Assembly (NCBI RefSeq): GCF_000699445.3
Contig: NC_067201.1
Span: 16,361,501 to 16,425,500 of the forward strand
Reading direction: 5' to 3'
Length of the DNA stretch: 64,000 nucleotides
Source of the DNA: Schistosoma haematobium
Lineage: Eukaryota; Platyhelminthes; Trematoda; Strigeidida; Schistosomatidae
Position numbers and translations under genes: made by a program. The notes beneath the pieces are model-generated. The model worked only from the letters and a program-made list of their open reading frames with translations, ran no database searches and was not told where the DNA came from. This document shows positions 47,512 to 59,465 of this stretch, piece after piece (positions within the stretch are counted from its first letter, which is position 1; every line of letters starts with the position of its first letter).

Positions 47512-47735
47512 AAGGGTTTTGTGGATATTATAGTAATTTCAATGGTTGAGATCATGAGTCAACTGAAGCTAGACCACTATAGAAAACCTAGAAGTACCTC
47601 GCGAGACGAGGTCATGGATGCACACTGCTGAGGAGTCCCACAATAGGGTAAAACAGCCGTCCATTGCTTCCAGGTTTTCCATGGTGGTCTAGCTTCAATT
47701 GATTCATGATCTCAACCATTGAAACGATATTATAT
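47512..47735. mobile_element. Family B foldback copy joined beside the cleavage point
   Basis: Minus 3' half (AGAAGGGTTTTGTGGATATT to GAAAACCTAGAAGTAC) meets a plus half (CTCGCGAGACGAGGTCATGG through ribozyme to the 3' region). The minus half stops one to three bases from where the ribozyme would cut. The plus ribozyme has intact CTGAGGA, but GGACGAAAC has become GGGTAAAAC and stem I ends CATTGC, so it is probably inactive. Confidence 0.72.
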
Positions 47736-48264
47736 TTTCATATTTTTAATATTGATTTAATCAAACTGATTGGATTTCATGGCAGACCTTGAGTTTTTTT
47801 GTTTCATTTACTTAGTTCACGATTGAAATTTTGTTTACGAACAATGTCATCATTCAAACAACTAAAATTTATGAATTATAATTCTGATCAAGTGATTTAA
47901 ATGAGAGCCAATGAATAAATATCTCACTCAGTAGTTCTCTAGCTGATTCCAGTATATGATGTTCATAGCACAAGTATATTGACTTGTTGATATAATGTTT
48001 TCATTAAAAGTGTTGTAACAAATTAGCTCTCAATTCTAAATGAAATATATTAGTCAGAATACATAATATTGACACTGAGTTTAATAGTTCAAAAGTGCAA
48101 TGGATGATAGTCATTTGTGAACATATATAATAAGTGTACAAGCATTTTTAACTCATGTGTATAGTCCAACTATGAACTACTAGAGCATTTATGAAACCAT
48201 ATAAGATCCTCATTTGTAAAACTAAAACTTTTGATTGATGTCTGACAGATTTGTGTTTCATTGA

Positions 48265-48500
48265 AATCATGAACCGACGGCCACTGAAAACCTGGGAGCA
48301 CTGAACAACCGTTTCGTCCTAGTATGGCTTTTCTAAGCAGTGCCCATCGCCGATTCCGAGCACAGGAATCGAACCCAGGACTTTTGGTTGCGTGAGCGAA
48401 CACTCAAACTCTAGACCAATAAGCCGTCATCCGCGATATTGAGCCACCACTTCCCCTTGTCTTTGGTGAGTAACGTCCTCACACCTGACTCGGTTATGTT
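48265..48500 (-). mobile_element. Family B variant, minus strand, degraded
   Basis: Retains GGTTCGATTCCTGTG (B-box) and GGACGAAACGGTTGTTCAGT (ribozyme 3' half). The leader differs from the main family (GTGGTGGCTCAATATCGCGG on the minus strand). The core is CTTAGAA, so the ribozyme is dead. It may represent an older subfamily. Confidence 0.6.
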
Positions 48501-48744
48501 CACGGTTTTTCACCTATTTCACAAATGTAACAGAAGCGGATGCTTGTTGGTTGGTTTGTGGTTTACACTTTTCATTATTTACTTATTATCCGACAACTTA
48601 TATTGTCTCTACCAGATACCTAATATATAAAATAACAGATAATCCACTGCTGTTGCATTTTATTCCATTGTTTTAATGTCGCAATCTTGTTACTGATACT
48701 ACTCATAATTCGTTGTTAATATTATATTCACTGCAGCTAGAAAT

Positions 48745-48900
48745 ATAAACCATTGGACACTAACTTAATAGTCTGAATATTAAGAGCTCGAAGCAATACC
48801 TGAATTTTCCGGTTTCAGTTACTAAGGAAATCCAAGGATTCGCATTGCTGAGGATACTCAGACTAGGCCTACTGGTTTTCAGTGGTTTTTCAACCAACTT
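48745..48900 (+). mobile_element. Family B-like, very degraded
   Basis: Only ATTCGCATTGCTGAGGATAC, CTCAGACTAGGCCTACTGG and a GGTTTTCAGTGG tail remain recognisable. No ribozyme structure is left. Confidence 0.4.
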
Positions 48901-50348
48901 GGTCTAAATGTATGAAAGTTTAAATATAAATAACAGCTTTATATCTCTCAATTGATATATTCAATCAATTGACTAAGTATCCAGTTTTCCTACAATTTTT
49001 CGGTTGGGATTTGGAAAAAGTCGACAGTTTTGTGAGGAAATCACTAGTTCAACCAATATAATCATATTCTATGATTTTGTCATTTATTGTCATCATTGTC
49101 ACCACACGAACCGAATATCACATTTTTCTACTAGTATATATATATATCCAAGCATAAAACAAACTGGAAAATTTTATTGTCTATTTAAAAGTTTATTTAT
49201 TTAATTTTTCAAATATGATTCCAAAATTATTCAACCGTAAACTGTTTTTTTTTGTTTTAATGTTACTTTCCAGACTATTTCGATTCATTTTGATATCTAC
49301 GGTTACGTCATCATCATCATCATCCATATTCTATCAAAGGAAATTTGAACTATTCATTGATTCACTAAGGTGTATTGTATACATTGGAAAACATGAAATC
49401 AATGTACATGAATATGAACTCATGTAAAACCAGAAAAGATATCGCTGTAAGATCATTATGGTTTTATGCTTTATTATATCCTGAATTATTTATTTATTTC
49501 TAATGTTTGTTGGGTGATAAAACTGTGGTCGTTATGAAGTGAACATTATTTATTCTAGACAGTTACAAATAATAATATAATTTGAAATAATTAAGTCATG
49601 ATTCATTTTGTATTGTTTATTTAAATCTTCTCATTGATGTTTAGGACTGAAATTGATCAGTCTATTATTGGTATATGTTCATCCTTTGTAGATGACCTCG
49701 ATATTACCCTATTTTACAAGTATTATAAGCAAAGATGGGTAGATAACGCGATGGCGTTTGAAACGAACGGTATAAGGTTCGAGTCCATGGGGTGAACATT
49801 AACTCTCGGATGCGGGTACATCCAGTTGACGAGTCCTAAATAGGACGAAACATGCGTCCTGATTTCCACTGTTAGCCACTATCCATCTTTGCTTATAATA
49901 CTAAAACCATGATTGAAATTTCCAGAAAACCCTGGGTCATAGTACGTATACATATAACGCTAGGAGTGTTAGTTCTCCAAATATTGCTGATATATCTCGT
50001 TGATAAGAAATGCCAATCTGTGCTTCAAATAACATATAGTGAGCTCTTCAAAACATTTAAAATCAAGTGAAGTACACAGTGTTATAGTATCAATAGTTGC
50101 TATATTGTAACTTGGATGATAGAATTCAATTAGCAATCAAGGTCTAACAATACAATATTGGTTATTGTTAAATGATCACTCAGTGAATTTTTGATAAATA
50201 ATCGAAATAATTGGAGCTGAATTTCTCGCATGAAGGTTTGTTTAATTTAAATTGGCACACGTTTTTTGGATTAAGTAATCGATAAAGAGATAAGAAACCA
50301 TTTCAAAGTGCATAGTTATGTGTAGATTTTACATAGTTTAAAAGTAAG
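48901..50348. other. Unassigned apart from the family A foldback
   Basis: A (TCA)n run near 49309-49324 is the only other structure. Confidence 0.55.
49628..49910. mobile_element. Family A foldback copy with one-base core defect
   Basis: Minus 3' half (49628-49745) meets a plus unit (AGATAACGCGATGGCG, B-box GGTTCGAGTCCATGG, ribozyme 49820-49864, 3' part to 49910). Stem II GTCC/GGAC and GAAA are intact. The core is TTGACGA (C3 to U), stem III ACATGCGT is partly broken, and stem I is ATCCAG/CTGATT. Confidence 0.7.
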
Positions 50349-50710
50349 TTATGAGGACAGTCCACGGGTGGACCCAAGGAATCTTCTTAGCTCAGAAAGA
50401 GCCGAAGATATCCCACCCAATCATCTTTTGGAAGAATATTCCAAAGTCCCTACGTGGAGCTTCCCTATTGGACAAATGCTAATAACCCCCTGTATGCGGA
50501 TTGGAGGACTACAATGATGATTTCATTTTTACTAAAAACTATAAATACCTTATAGATTTGTATCATAATTGATACTGTTTGGAATAGCATTTCTTTCACG
50601 TGTCTTCTGTCTTCTCATTTGCGACTTGGGAGTGTTCTAGCGTTCGAGCGCTTATGTTAATATACGTGGTATATTAAGAATCTAAGATCTAGTTGTAACA
50701 ACTGTTGCGT
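50349..50710 (+). mobile_element. Possible solo LTR
   Basis: Non-AT-rich stretch with CAGTCCACGGGTGGACCCAA, TCCCTACGTGGAGCTTCCCT, a TATA-like CTATAAATACC at about 50540 and a CACGTG-containing downstream part. It looks like an LTR U3-R, but termini are not defined and there is no partner LTR or internal ORF. Confidence 0.3.
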
Positions 50711-51936
50711 CAAATGAGAGGTCTCTGGGATTCTCGGGGAGAATGAAGTTGATGTAGTTAGCTATAAACCAACATTAGTTGGTATAACTACTATAAAAAT
50801 TAGTTTTCATTAGTTGTTTGTAGATCACCATCATATTAAAGAGACCAATATATGAATGAAGAATATTCTTTTCAATACATTCTATTCAGGTTCTACAATT
50901 ATGTATCGAAATTAATAATCCGAAAAGTGACCAGGTTTAGGGTAAAGCGCTTAAAACGTTCACATGCTCGAATGATTCTCCCCAATGCACAAATGTTTCA
51001 TTTCCATATGTGATCCCTCATCAATGAGCATTCATGACCCTATCTGGAATAGAAATCAGGACTGTCGGTTCCGCAACAAACGCTCAATTGGTGTAAAGGT
51101 CAAAGTCTCGATACTTTCCAGTTCCTCCTGGTTTCATTGATTGTTTTACTAAGATCGTGATCTTAATATCAAAAATCATTATTTATAAAGTTTATCAACT
51201 GAATAATCGTTATTTAAGCGCAAAATCACAGTTAATAAGTTAGTATAATCCACATCCTATGGAAACCAATACAAGAAAATTATATTGAATTAATTAGTAC
51301 AGAAGTAAATAAACGAAAAGTGTCTTACTTTCATATGTAAATTATTCTTTTAGATTGATTTTCCCGCAATACGTTATACTTTTAAAGATTCAGAATCCTT
51401 AGCAACATATCACTTCAATGATAGAAAGAAAACACTATTACGAGAATGAATTGATTTCTGTTTTCTTTTTGTTGCATAAAACCATTCGAATAACTGGGTT
51501 TTTTTCCCACAACCCCTATACTGATTTCTTTTTTCTGTTTTCGAAAGATACAAAACTATTAACGTTGTTTATTTTTTATTGGTTAAAACGTTTTAAAACG
51601 AACAAAATATTCATCAATTTACAACTCACAGTTATTAATGGTAGTCATCACTATGGATTATTGTCACTTATTTTAAAAAGAAAATGTTTAGCTCTTTTTT
51701 ACACGAGTATTTTCAATTGTTCTTTTTGCTTTATTCCACATAATAGTAAAACAGTAAGATGAATAGTGACAAAAAGCAGTCATATTGATTTGGTTTAATG
51801 TTTTCTTTTTGCATTGTAACTTATTACCGAATGCATATAAAGAATGGAATTTCCACATTCGACTAAACTATCGTGTTCATCAAGTTGTCATACTCATGTA
51901 TTTATGTATGGTAGTATGTAGTAGGATTGCATGCCG

Positions 51937-51977
<41 letters not shown>

Positions 51978-52984
51978 CACTTTCCGTTGAGATATCACGT
52001 CAAGCTTTTTTTCAGTTTCAAAAATACTACTGGTTATCTACTTATGAACAAAACAATGACTTGAGTGAAAAAAAGTGAAGGAAAGGCAGTTTGAAAAATA
52101 GAAATTTTCTTGTCTACTGATAATTACTGCATTACTACTATTATTTTTAGTAGTAGTGTTGTTGTTTTTATCATTATGTATACTTTCTGAAAGTCGTACA
52201 AATATTTAAAGCAATAATAATTATGGATATATATTCAAAGATTCAAGATAAGTTAGGAAAAGAAATTATCTAGTTGTGTTGGTGTATGCGTGTGTGTGTG
52301 TTTGTGCGAGAGTGAAGGGATGATGAAATAGTGAAAATAAGAACCATTTATAGAAAGTACAAAACATCATAATTTTCATGAATACGATTATTACTTTTCT
52401 ATTTGTATTACCTATAGTTAGTTGTTGTATATTTGAATATATGAAAGGAATGTGTGCAATTGTGTATAGATTTTTAGTCAGTTGTCAGCAAAGGCAATCA
52501 AAGTAATGTTACTATATTAGTAGTATCAGAATGTGAACGGGAAGAATGTCATATTGAAAAAAAAACACAATTCTATTGAATTATATATAATTTCTTATCT
52601 TTTTCCTCCATAATTTCTATGGCAACACCAACTCACGCACATATACAAATAACAAACAAACAAAAAACCCAAAAAAATGTGTATACTGTTGAATAGTTGC
52701 AAGTAACGTAAACTATTTGACATTGTAAAGTTCGTCTTTTTTTTAAAAAAAAATGTACAAACTAATTTAAAATGAATTTGTTGAATTTTTAATGACATGA
52801 ACTTCTTCTATTTCAGCATGTAAGAAAGATCTTTATTAAATTCTTAATTAATAAATAAAGGGAAAAAAATGAATGAAATGCAATCTAAACAACTGAACGA
52901 TATTCTAGGGAGAAAAATTTTTTTAAAAAAAATAGGATTTTTCTTTCAAGTTATTTTTTCATTAGTATTCCTCATTAGAATTTA
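50711..52984. other. No gene recognised; one compound microsatellite
   Basis: A 114-codon frame at 51418-51762 is T-rich and hydrophobic but shows no motif. A (GT)n-rich run lies near 52280-52305. Confidence 0.5.
51936..51977 (+). repeat. Compound (TC)n(TA)n microsatellite
   Basis: About 10 TC units run directly into about 10 TA units. Confidence 0.96.
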
Positions 52985-53640
52985 AGATTAGCTGTATATA
53001 AGCCTGAGTAAGGAAGATATATATTTATGGAAGTTGTGGAAACTCCCACGTACCTGGAAAGCATCATCAATAAACGAAGAGGATCGGATGGAGACGTAAA
53101 GGAGAGGATTGGCAAAGAAACGACAGAGTTCCTACAGTTGAAAAGCTTATGGAAATCAAAACAACTGTTAACCCATATCAAAGTTATATTCTTTAATACG
53201 AACGTCGAGACAGTTCTACTGTACAGAACTGAAACTTGGAGAACTACTATAACCATCATCAAAAGGTTATACGTATTTCTGATCAATTGTCTACGCAAGA
53301 TATTCAATATCCGTTGGCCGGATACCATCAGCAACAGCCTACTGTGGGAGAGAATAAACCGGCTTCCAATTGAAGAGGAAATTAGGAAAAAGCGTTGGAG
53401 ATGGGTAGGACACTTATTACAGAAATAATCAAACTGCATCACGATGCAAGCCCTAACTTGGAATCCTGAAGAGAAGCGGAACAGTGGAAGGCGGAAATAC
53501 ACACTACGTTGGGAATTGGAAACAGATATGGAAAGGATAAATCTCAACTTGAAAGGATTGCCTAGAACAGAGATGGATGGAGGATGCTGGTGGGCAGTTT
53601 ATGCATCTCCGTGAGGAGTAACAGCCGTAAGTAAGTACCT
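52985..53640 (+). pseudogene. RTE-type LINE, 3' end of the reverse transcriptase ORF (second copy)
   Basis: This is the same 3' portion as at 45757-46365 but more diverged. It reads [13 protein letters not shown], [60 protein letters not shown] and [14 protein letters not shown], then a stop at 53426-53428. Beyond the stop the blocks QALTWNPE and [13 protein letters not shown] are still readable. It ends with a degraded (GTAA)n/(TAAG)n tail at 53624-53637. It keeps the [19 protein letters not shown] block that the other copy has lost. It is a dead, 5'-truncated retrocopy on the same strand, 7 kb from its relative. Confidence 0.85.
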
Positions 53641-53995
53641 TTTTAGTAATATATATAACACTAGATTGTATAATCAGTACCAATTAACTGGTTATCAGTT
53701 TATCAACACTATAAATTTGACGGTTGTCAATGTAAATTATTGAAAACATGAGAGCCAAAGTTTAACACTGTTGAAAGTATGACAGTTGTCACGGATGATT
53801 TTGAATGATCTTCACATTATATCGCAGTTTAATTAGAGCTTCAAAAGTGAACTATTGAACTTTCTACCTGACTGATACAGAAGATCTCACATGTTTACCA
53901 TGATATCTAGATTAATTTGTTTGAATTACGCTGTTTCAAAAAAATGAATTAAATAACTATCCAATAATCCTCTTATTATTCCACTGTTCTTCACC

Positions 53996-54375
53996 TGTGT
54001 TGGGATATTCAGAAAAATATCCCAAAAATTATCCTTTTAAGTCTAATGCTATCCTTGGACTTGAAATGATATCGTCTTTCTATTGGTCAATATTCATTTC
54101 ACGTATCATTTCCTTGTTAGCCAAATATTGTACAAATGTTATTTTCTATTTTATGGTACGATGTGGTCTGCTTAATTGGTATATAAACAGAGTATATTTG
54201 AAATATAAGGATTCATATCGCAGAGGCTGAGACTTGTGTTCTGGAATTATCTGGCTGGGCTAGGCGGAAAGCAGGGCTAATCAGGACTCTAGACTGCTCA
54301 TACAGGTTTACGCGTCTTTGATCTGATCGTTAAGTCACTACTCTCTAATCGGCGGTTACAAACTATAACAACATG
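53996..54375 (+). mobile_element. Possible solo LTR
   Basis: Starts TGTGTTGGGATATTC, has a CCAAT-type TATTGGTCAAT (about 54082), GGTATATAAACAGAG (TATA, about 54177) and a G+C-richer R-like part (GGCTGGGCTAGGCGG). It can be ended at ACAACA near 54374. The order fits an LTR promoter; no target duplication is visible. Confidence 0.3.
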
Positions 54376-55394
54376 ATGCCCAGTTCATGAGATAAGCTAT
54401 CTTTAAATTAATGGTGAGTCCAATAGATGATGTAATTTACGATTGAGGATCGGTGCAGATTCCCATTATAAAGTTTAATGATTTATCAATGAAACCAATT
54501 AGAATAGATTTTTTAGCAGTTTATATAGTAAGCTGTGGTCATTTTAAAAAGTCTTTTTATAGATGATCAAATAATTTGGTTAATTGTTTGAGAATTGATT
54601 CATGAAAGTCAGAACGAGTTTCATAATGAAGAATATGACTTATAGTTAACTGATGATCAGTTTTATGAAGTTTTTACTCATTTTAAACTCTACTAAATAC
54701 TCAAATGAAAAGTTTTATTTCTTTGCTATGTTTCTAGTTTAACTTGAAATTCAACTCTATCTGTAGCTGTAAAGTTGAGTGTATTTATGACATAACTACT
54801 GTACCATAAAAGTAACCGTGGCAATTATTCAAATATGACGGATCAATGTTTTATATCGTTTAACCATACAAAAAGAATACATAAATAACTTATTTCAAAT
54901 AACCATGTTTCTTATTTGAAAAGTTATTGTGTAAATGACTCACATTTTCGTGACTTAAAAATAGTATTCAAAATTAAGTTGTACACATTTGAGAATGTTG
55001 GTTATTTTATATATTATATAGTAACATAATCTCACCTATTTCGACATATCTTGTCAAGTTGTATCGGAATCGATTGAAAGAAAGCTATAGGTGGCTTAAC
55101 CGTAAATGTGACTTCAGTTCATGAAATCATTGATTTCTTTTATTCTGACCCATGTCGACACTTTCAGAATACTTGGTTGGAGTCCACTAATTTACCGTGA
55201 TTAGTGACTAGAGACGATGAATGATGTGGCTTAAAATCGGCCACAATAGTACAGATTTATTCACTCTTTATCTTCCTTCAGATTATTAGTTTCAGTATTC
55301 TTTTGTATATACTCTTTCATAACTTTTCTTGAACAATATTTTAAACGATATGGTTGAAATATATATAACATAAATAAACATTTAATTTATTAAT
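54376..55394. other. No gene or repeat recognised
   Basis: AT-rich. Confidence 0.6.
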
Positions 55395-55735
55395 ATCAGA
55401 AGGGGTTTTTGTGAATATTATAGTAATTTCAATGGTTGAGATCATCAGTCAATTGAAGCTAGACCACCATAAAAATCCTGGAAGCACTGGACTGGTGTTT
55501 CGTCCCATTGCGGGACTCCTCAGAAAAGAGCATACATGATCCCGTCTCATGAGATCCAAACCCAGGATCTATCAGTCTTGCGTACGAACTCTTAACCTCT
55601 AGACCACTGAACTGGCCGGGATCCAGTGGTGTTAATGTCTGATTTCAACTAATCCACGAAATTGAGCGACACATCCACCATTACGTTCAGTGAGTTACTA
55701 TCTCACAACAGACCTGGTTGAACTCCATTGGTTTA
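55395..55735 (-). mobile_element. Family B full unit, minus strand
   Basis: Full layout from the leader (GTGAGATAGTAACTCACTGA, minus strand) to the 3' end (TATCAGAAGGGGTTTTTGTG at 55396). The ribozyme has intact CTGAGGA and GAAA, and stem II is strengthened (GTCCC/GGGAC). Stem III is ACACCAGT and the 5' strand of stem I reads CTTTT, which cannot pair, so it is probably inactive in cis. Confidence 0.75.
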
Positions 55736-56635
55736 TTTATTATTCAGGTTGGTTATTGTTCAGTTTGCTAGGAAGGAACAATTGAGAAAATGTAATTGTT
55801 AACTTGAAAGAACTAATTATTATATAATTCTTTTCGAAACTTTATCGTTTAAAACTTTCAGAAGAAGAGAAATCACAGTTTTTACACATTAACTAAACAC
55901 TAAGTCTCTTTATTTCTGTCTCTATGGCTATAATCAAGATCTGTTCAGATAAATATTTAAATATTATCATTCTTTTTAAATTCATGTTCAAATTGATTTT
56001 AGCGGTATGTCATTCCTATTCTTTCTAGAAATAAGGTACTTCTTTCGAATTCTATTGTGACTCTTATGTAGTTTATTAGATTTTCTTTTGTTTGCATTCC
56101 TTTTGCTTAGAAATGGTATAATTTATAATGAAACTATAGCGGTTTTTTTTATCTTCTAATTCTTAACACAGTTAGCATTACTGTTTTGCACCTTTTCTTT
56201 TAGCTGGTATTGATGTATCTATGTCTGTATGTATGTATAGTTGTATAAGATGAAAGTATGTAGATCTGGTTTAAAACTGTAATTATTCTAGTGATATGTA
56301 AAAAGAGATATTTCTAATATTAAAAATTATAATGAACTAGTAACTGTTTAATGAAATAGATTTGAATAGAAATATATGAGAGGAAAGTTGTCCGAATATA
56401 GTTATGTTTATCAATGTTTGAATACTCTCCTGTATATGAACTATGTATGCTTATATATATATATAATAGATGTACGTACATTTCTATCTATTAGACATCT
56501 TATACATTTAAGAAATAGTTAAACTCAAATGTTAATGAACATAACTGAAACAAAAGTAGATTAACTACTTATAAGTAGATTAGTTACTATTTATGAACAT
56601 TTACATAATTTATAGTTTACATGTTAGTTTCCATT

Positions 56636-56765
56636 ATGGGTTCGAATCCTGCGAGGGGGATCATGGATGCGCACTGCTGAGGAGTCCCACAATAGGAAGA
56701 AACGGCCGTCCGGTGCTTCCAGGTTTTCAATGGTGGTCTAACATCAATGGATTCATGATTTCAAT
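56636..56765 (+). mobile_element. Family B truncated unit with near-intact ribozyme
   Basis: It begins inside the B-box (GGGTTCGAATCCTGCGAG) and keeps the ribozyme and 3' region to TGGATTCATGATTTCAAT. The A-box half is absent. Confidence 0.75.
56671..56716 (+). ncRNA. Hammerhead ribozyme, family B, near-intact
   Basis: Stem I GCACTG/CGGTGC pairs throughout with one G-U; core CTGAGGA (56677-56683), GAAA, stem III ACGGCCGT and GTC at the cut (after 56710) are all present. Stem II is GTCC/GGAA, the same lost closing pair as at 43281-43326. Confidence 0.75.
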
Positions 56766-57596
56766 CAAAAGTTTATTTTTATGATTGTTCATGTAAATTT
56801 TATTACATTCTATTTTATTTAAACCGAAAGACAATAAAAAACGTAAGTCAAATTCCATATAAGCTACAAAATAAATTATGCTATCTACGAAGAATGTTAC
56901 ACAAGAAACTGTGGATGCCTTCTTCACCAACGCATTTATGAATACAAATTAACTGTAATATGTTATCACTGATAATAATACCCGAAGAATACTAAAGCAT
57001 CCACCACAGCCGCTAGTCTACTTCAATATAATTGTCTATCTATTTACTGGATTTATGCAATCTAAAATGAAAGTAAATGAACGGAAACACTTTGATAGTT
57101 GTCTACAGAGGAACTATATTCGTCACAAGGTTCCAAAATAATTAAGTACGTTTATAATAAGATCATGAATTGGCTATTCTAAGGAATATCCAACTGGGAT
57201 TTGAAATGATTCGATATTAGATTAACCGGTTCAAGTACTTATTCATATTATCATAGTGGATGATAATTCCATAACATTATTAGCCATAACAATACGGAAT
57301 AATAGTTATCGCACAAAATTAACTTAATATATTTAACTGTTAGGATAAATGAAGAACATTATTGATAAAAACAAGTACAGTCAAGGTTTCTTGTTGACTT
57401 AAATGCAGTTCAGGCATTTTATGACAATTACTGTGAAATACTAGTTTATATTGTTTGAATTAGTTTAGATATTGCGTAATCATCATTGATTGCCAACAAT
57501 TTTTACAAACCCCTAAACAACAACTGTTTCATACATATTTTGTTTTATCAAAAATAGAAACAGTCTGATATTTCTTAAAACATTCATTCAAATATT

Positions 57597-57661
57597 TACT
57601 AACTATTTTTCTTCATATCCCTCTCGTGTCAACCCCCCTCCGCGCACCAAAATACATCCAG
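57597..57661 (+). promoter_or_regulatory. Splice branch point, pyrimidine tract and 3' splice site
   Basis: TACTAAC at 57597-57603 matches the optimal branch-point consensus. It is followed by T- and C-rich sequence (including a C6 run) with no AG until 57660-57661. Under AG scanning this fixes the exon start at 57662. Confidence 0.65.
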
Positions 57662-58150
57662 ATACAAACAGATTCAGCATCAGAATATTCTAGTGAAACA
57701 GATGGTTCTGACGAGTCAGAGATAAACAATTATTCAGGTTGTGATTCAAATTTAATATCATCTAAATTATCAACAAATTCTTCTTCTCAAGCTATACAAT
57801 CTACCATAATCGAATTAACTGATGTAAATAATAACAATAATAAGATCAATGCTTCATCACATAATCTGCCTGGCTGTGATATTAATGCTACATCATTTCC
57901 ATCGGATACATCTGGACAATTAATGCAAAACCCACAGGTACAAAAGTCGGATATAATTGTAAAATCTGATTCTCAACATGTATACTTCAACTCATCAGTC
58001 GATACTCACAATAGTATTAATAATAATAACAACAATAGTAGCACCATCAACCACAGTAACTTATCAGATTGTGATAAGCGTAATAGTTCAGCTAGTCTTG
58101 ACAGTGGACGTGATTCTACATACGCTACGGGGAGTGAAGGCAGTAGTGGG
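57662..58150 (+). CDS. Internal protein-coding exon, Asn/Ser-rich, 163 codons, gene not recognised
   Basis: This is the only convincing host-gene coding segment. A perfect TACTAAC branch-point match lies at 57597-57603, followed by a pyrimidine-rich tract and the first AG at 57660-57661. The donor GTAAGT starts at 58151. The open stretch between them is exactly 163 codons, phase 0 at both ends. Residues 4-20 are acidic and Ser-rich. Asn runs occur at 56-60 and 120-125. A short motif ending in Cys-Asp recurs three times (SGCD at 25-28, PGCD at 70-73, SDCD at 135-138). The end, SASLDSGRDSTYATGSEGSS (143-162), looks less random than the rest and may be the conserved, possibly phosphorylated part. 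No domain, signal peptide or membrane segment is visible. It has no start codon of its own, so the gene must continue both ways, probably beyond the window. The function is unknown; a disordered linker of a signalling or scaffold protein is only a guess. Confidence 0.75.
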
Positions 58151-58604
58151 GTAAGTATTGAAATTGTTTTGAGTACTTCTCTTTATTGGCATTCATTTTG
58201 TTTTCCCATTAATATAAATTCAATCTTCTTCAATCGGTAAAATAATAGTTTTTTTGTTACGAGTTAAGATCTGTTGAAGGATCAGTAAAGATTAAGCAGT
58301 AGTGAACAATTATTTCAGTTTAATTCGCAACTTCTTAACATTGTTGACACTTATAAACTTGAGGAGGGCGAATTCGTAGTTCTACAGATTCCACCATGAT
58401 CATAAAATCATTCTACCATGAAGTCTCAATCTAAGTGTCGATGATAGATATGTTGTTGTTCTCATTCAATAAGCTTGGTCGGTAACTGACTTAAGGCTGA
58501 CTTGATTAGACCCGCATGTCTGATGTTCAAGAATTGAGAAAGATGTCAGAAAATTGTTTGTTGTTTTGTTGATTACATGTATTTGAAGTGCTAAAGAACT
58601 TTTT

Positions 58605-58815
58605 CCATTGGTGTTTGAAACTGCAACTGATCAACCTTTCTGGCATATGTACATCTTGTGTAAACTGCTTCGATATTACCATTAAGTCACAAGCATTATA
58701 TGTAGAGTTGGACAGTAGCTACTAGGTACATCCAGTTGACGATTTTAAAGTAGAAAGAAACGTACATCATTGATTCAACTGCTAGCCACCATTCAACTCT
58801 GCTTATAATTTTCAA
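58605..58815. mobile_element. Family A foldback copy, degraded
   Basis: Minus 3' half (58611-58720, GCAACTGATCAACC to GACAGTAGCT) joined to a plus ribozyme/3' half starting ACTAGGTACATCCAG. The ribozyme (58730-58774) has core TTGACGA and GAAA, but stem II is lost. It lies about 460 bp downstream of the coding exon, in the following intron. Confidence 0.6.
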
Positions 58816-59237
58816 AATCTGTCTTGTAAAAATGATGATAATAATAATTATCATAGCAAGATCTACTAAATTAATAAAGTGGGTTACAGGCTGATTCAGT
58901 CACTTGTCTGGTCAAAGATTGACACTTAGATAAATAAAACTTATTCATTTAAATTTGAGGCACACGTTTTTGTATATGAGTGCTATCCAACTACACAAAC
59001 TGAAACAATTAAAATAGGCTACAAACCCGTCATCTGATAATATGAAGTCTATTGTCTTTACCACTAAACCGTTGATCTAGCCAACGAATTACTTAAACAT
59101 TCAATACAATAAGATAAAGTTCATTTACGTTAAAGCCATTCAAATTAATTTTTTTCCTGGCGTCTTTTTCATTCGTGTAACTAGTTGACAGTAGCAAATA
59201 CATATTAAATTTCATAATTAATACATCTAAGGGCTGA

Positions 59238-59465
59238 TAATCATAGAATTCGCGTGGTCTAGAGGTTAAGCGTCCTCACGCCAGACCAAAAGTCCTGAGT
59301 TTGATACCCGCGTACGGAATCGTGGATGCGAACTGATCAGACGTCTCATACTATAGCGAAACAGCCACCCAATGCTACCAGATTTTTATTGATGGTCTAT
59401 CACAAATTGACTAGTGAATTCAACTATTAAACTTACTATAATTTCCACAAATCCCCATACTATTA
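59238..59465 (+). mobile_element. Family B, degraded full-length copy
   Basis: GTGGTCTAGAGGTTAAGCGT, GAGTTTGATACCCGCG (B-box) and a ribozyme region of the pattern ACTGATCAGACGTCTC...GCGAAACAGCC mark an old copy. The ribozyme core is damaged. The 3' end ATTTCCACAAATCCCCATAC is still readable. Confidence 0.6.

Larger units (their letters stand above)
46366..48264. other. Unassigned apart from D fragment and B foldback
   Basis: No coding signal; (TAC)n-like run near 46935-46950. Confidence 0.55.
55736..57596. other. Probable intron upstream of the coding exon
   Basis: Only the truncated B unit at 56636-56765 is recognised. The rest is AT-rich non-coding DNA. Confidence 0.55.

Noticed and set aside
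51418..51762. 114-codon plus-strand open frame
   Set aside because: Phe/Leu-rich from T-rich DNA, starts after no recognisable signal and matches no family; treated as random.
52975..53547. 190-codon minus-strand open frame
   Set aside because: It is the antisense shadow of the RTE reverse-transcriptase fragment on the plus strand.
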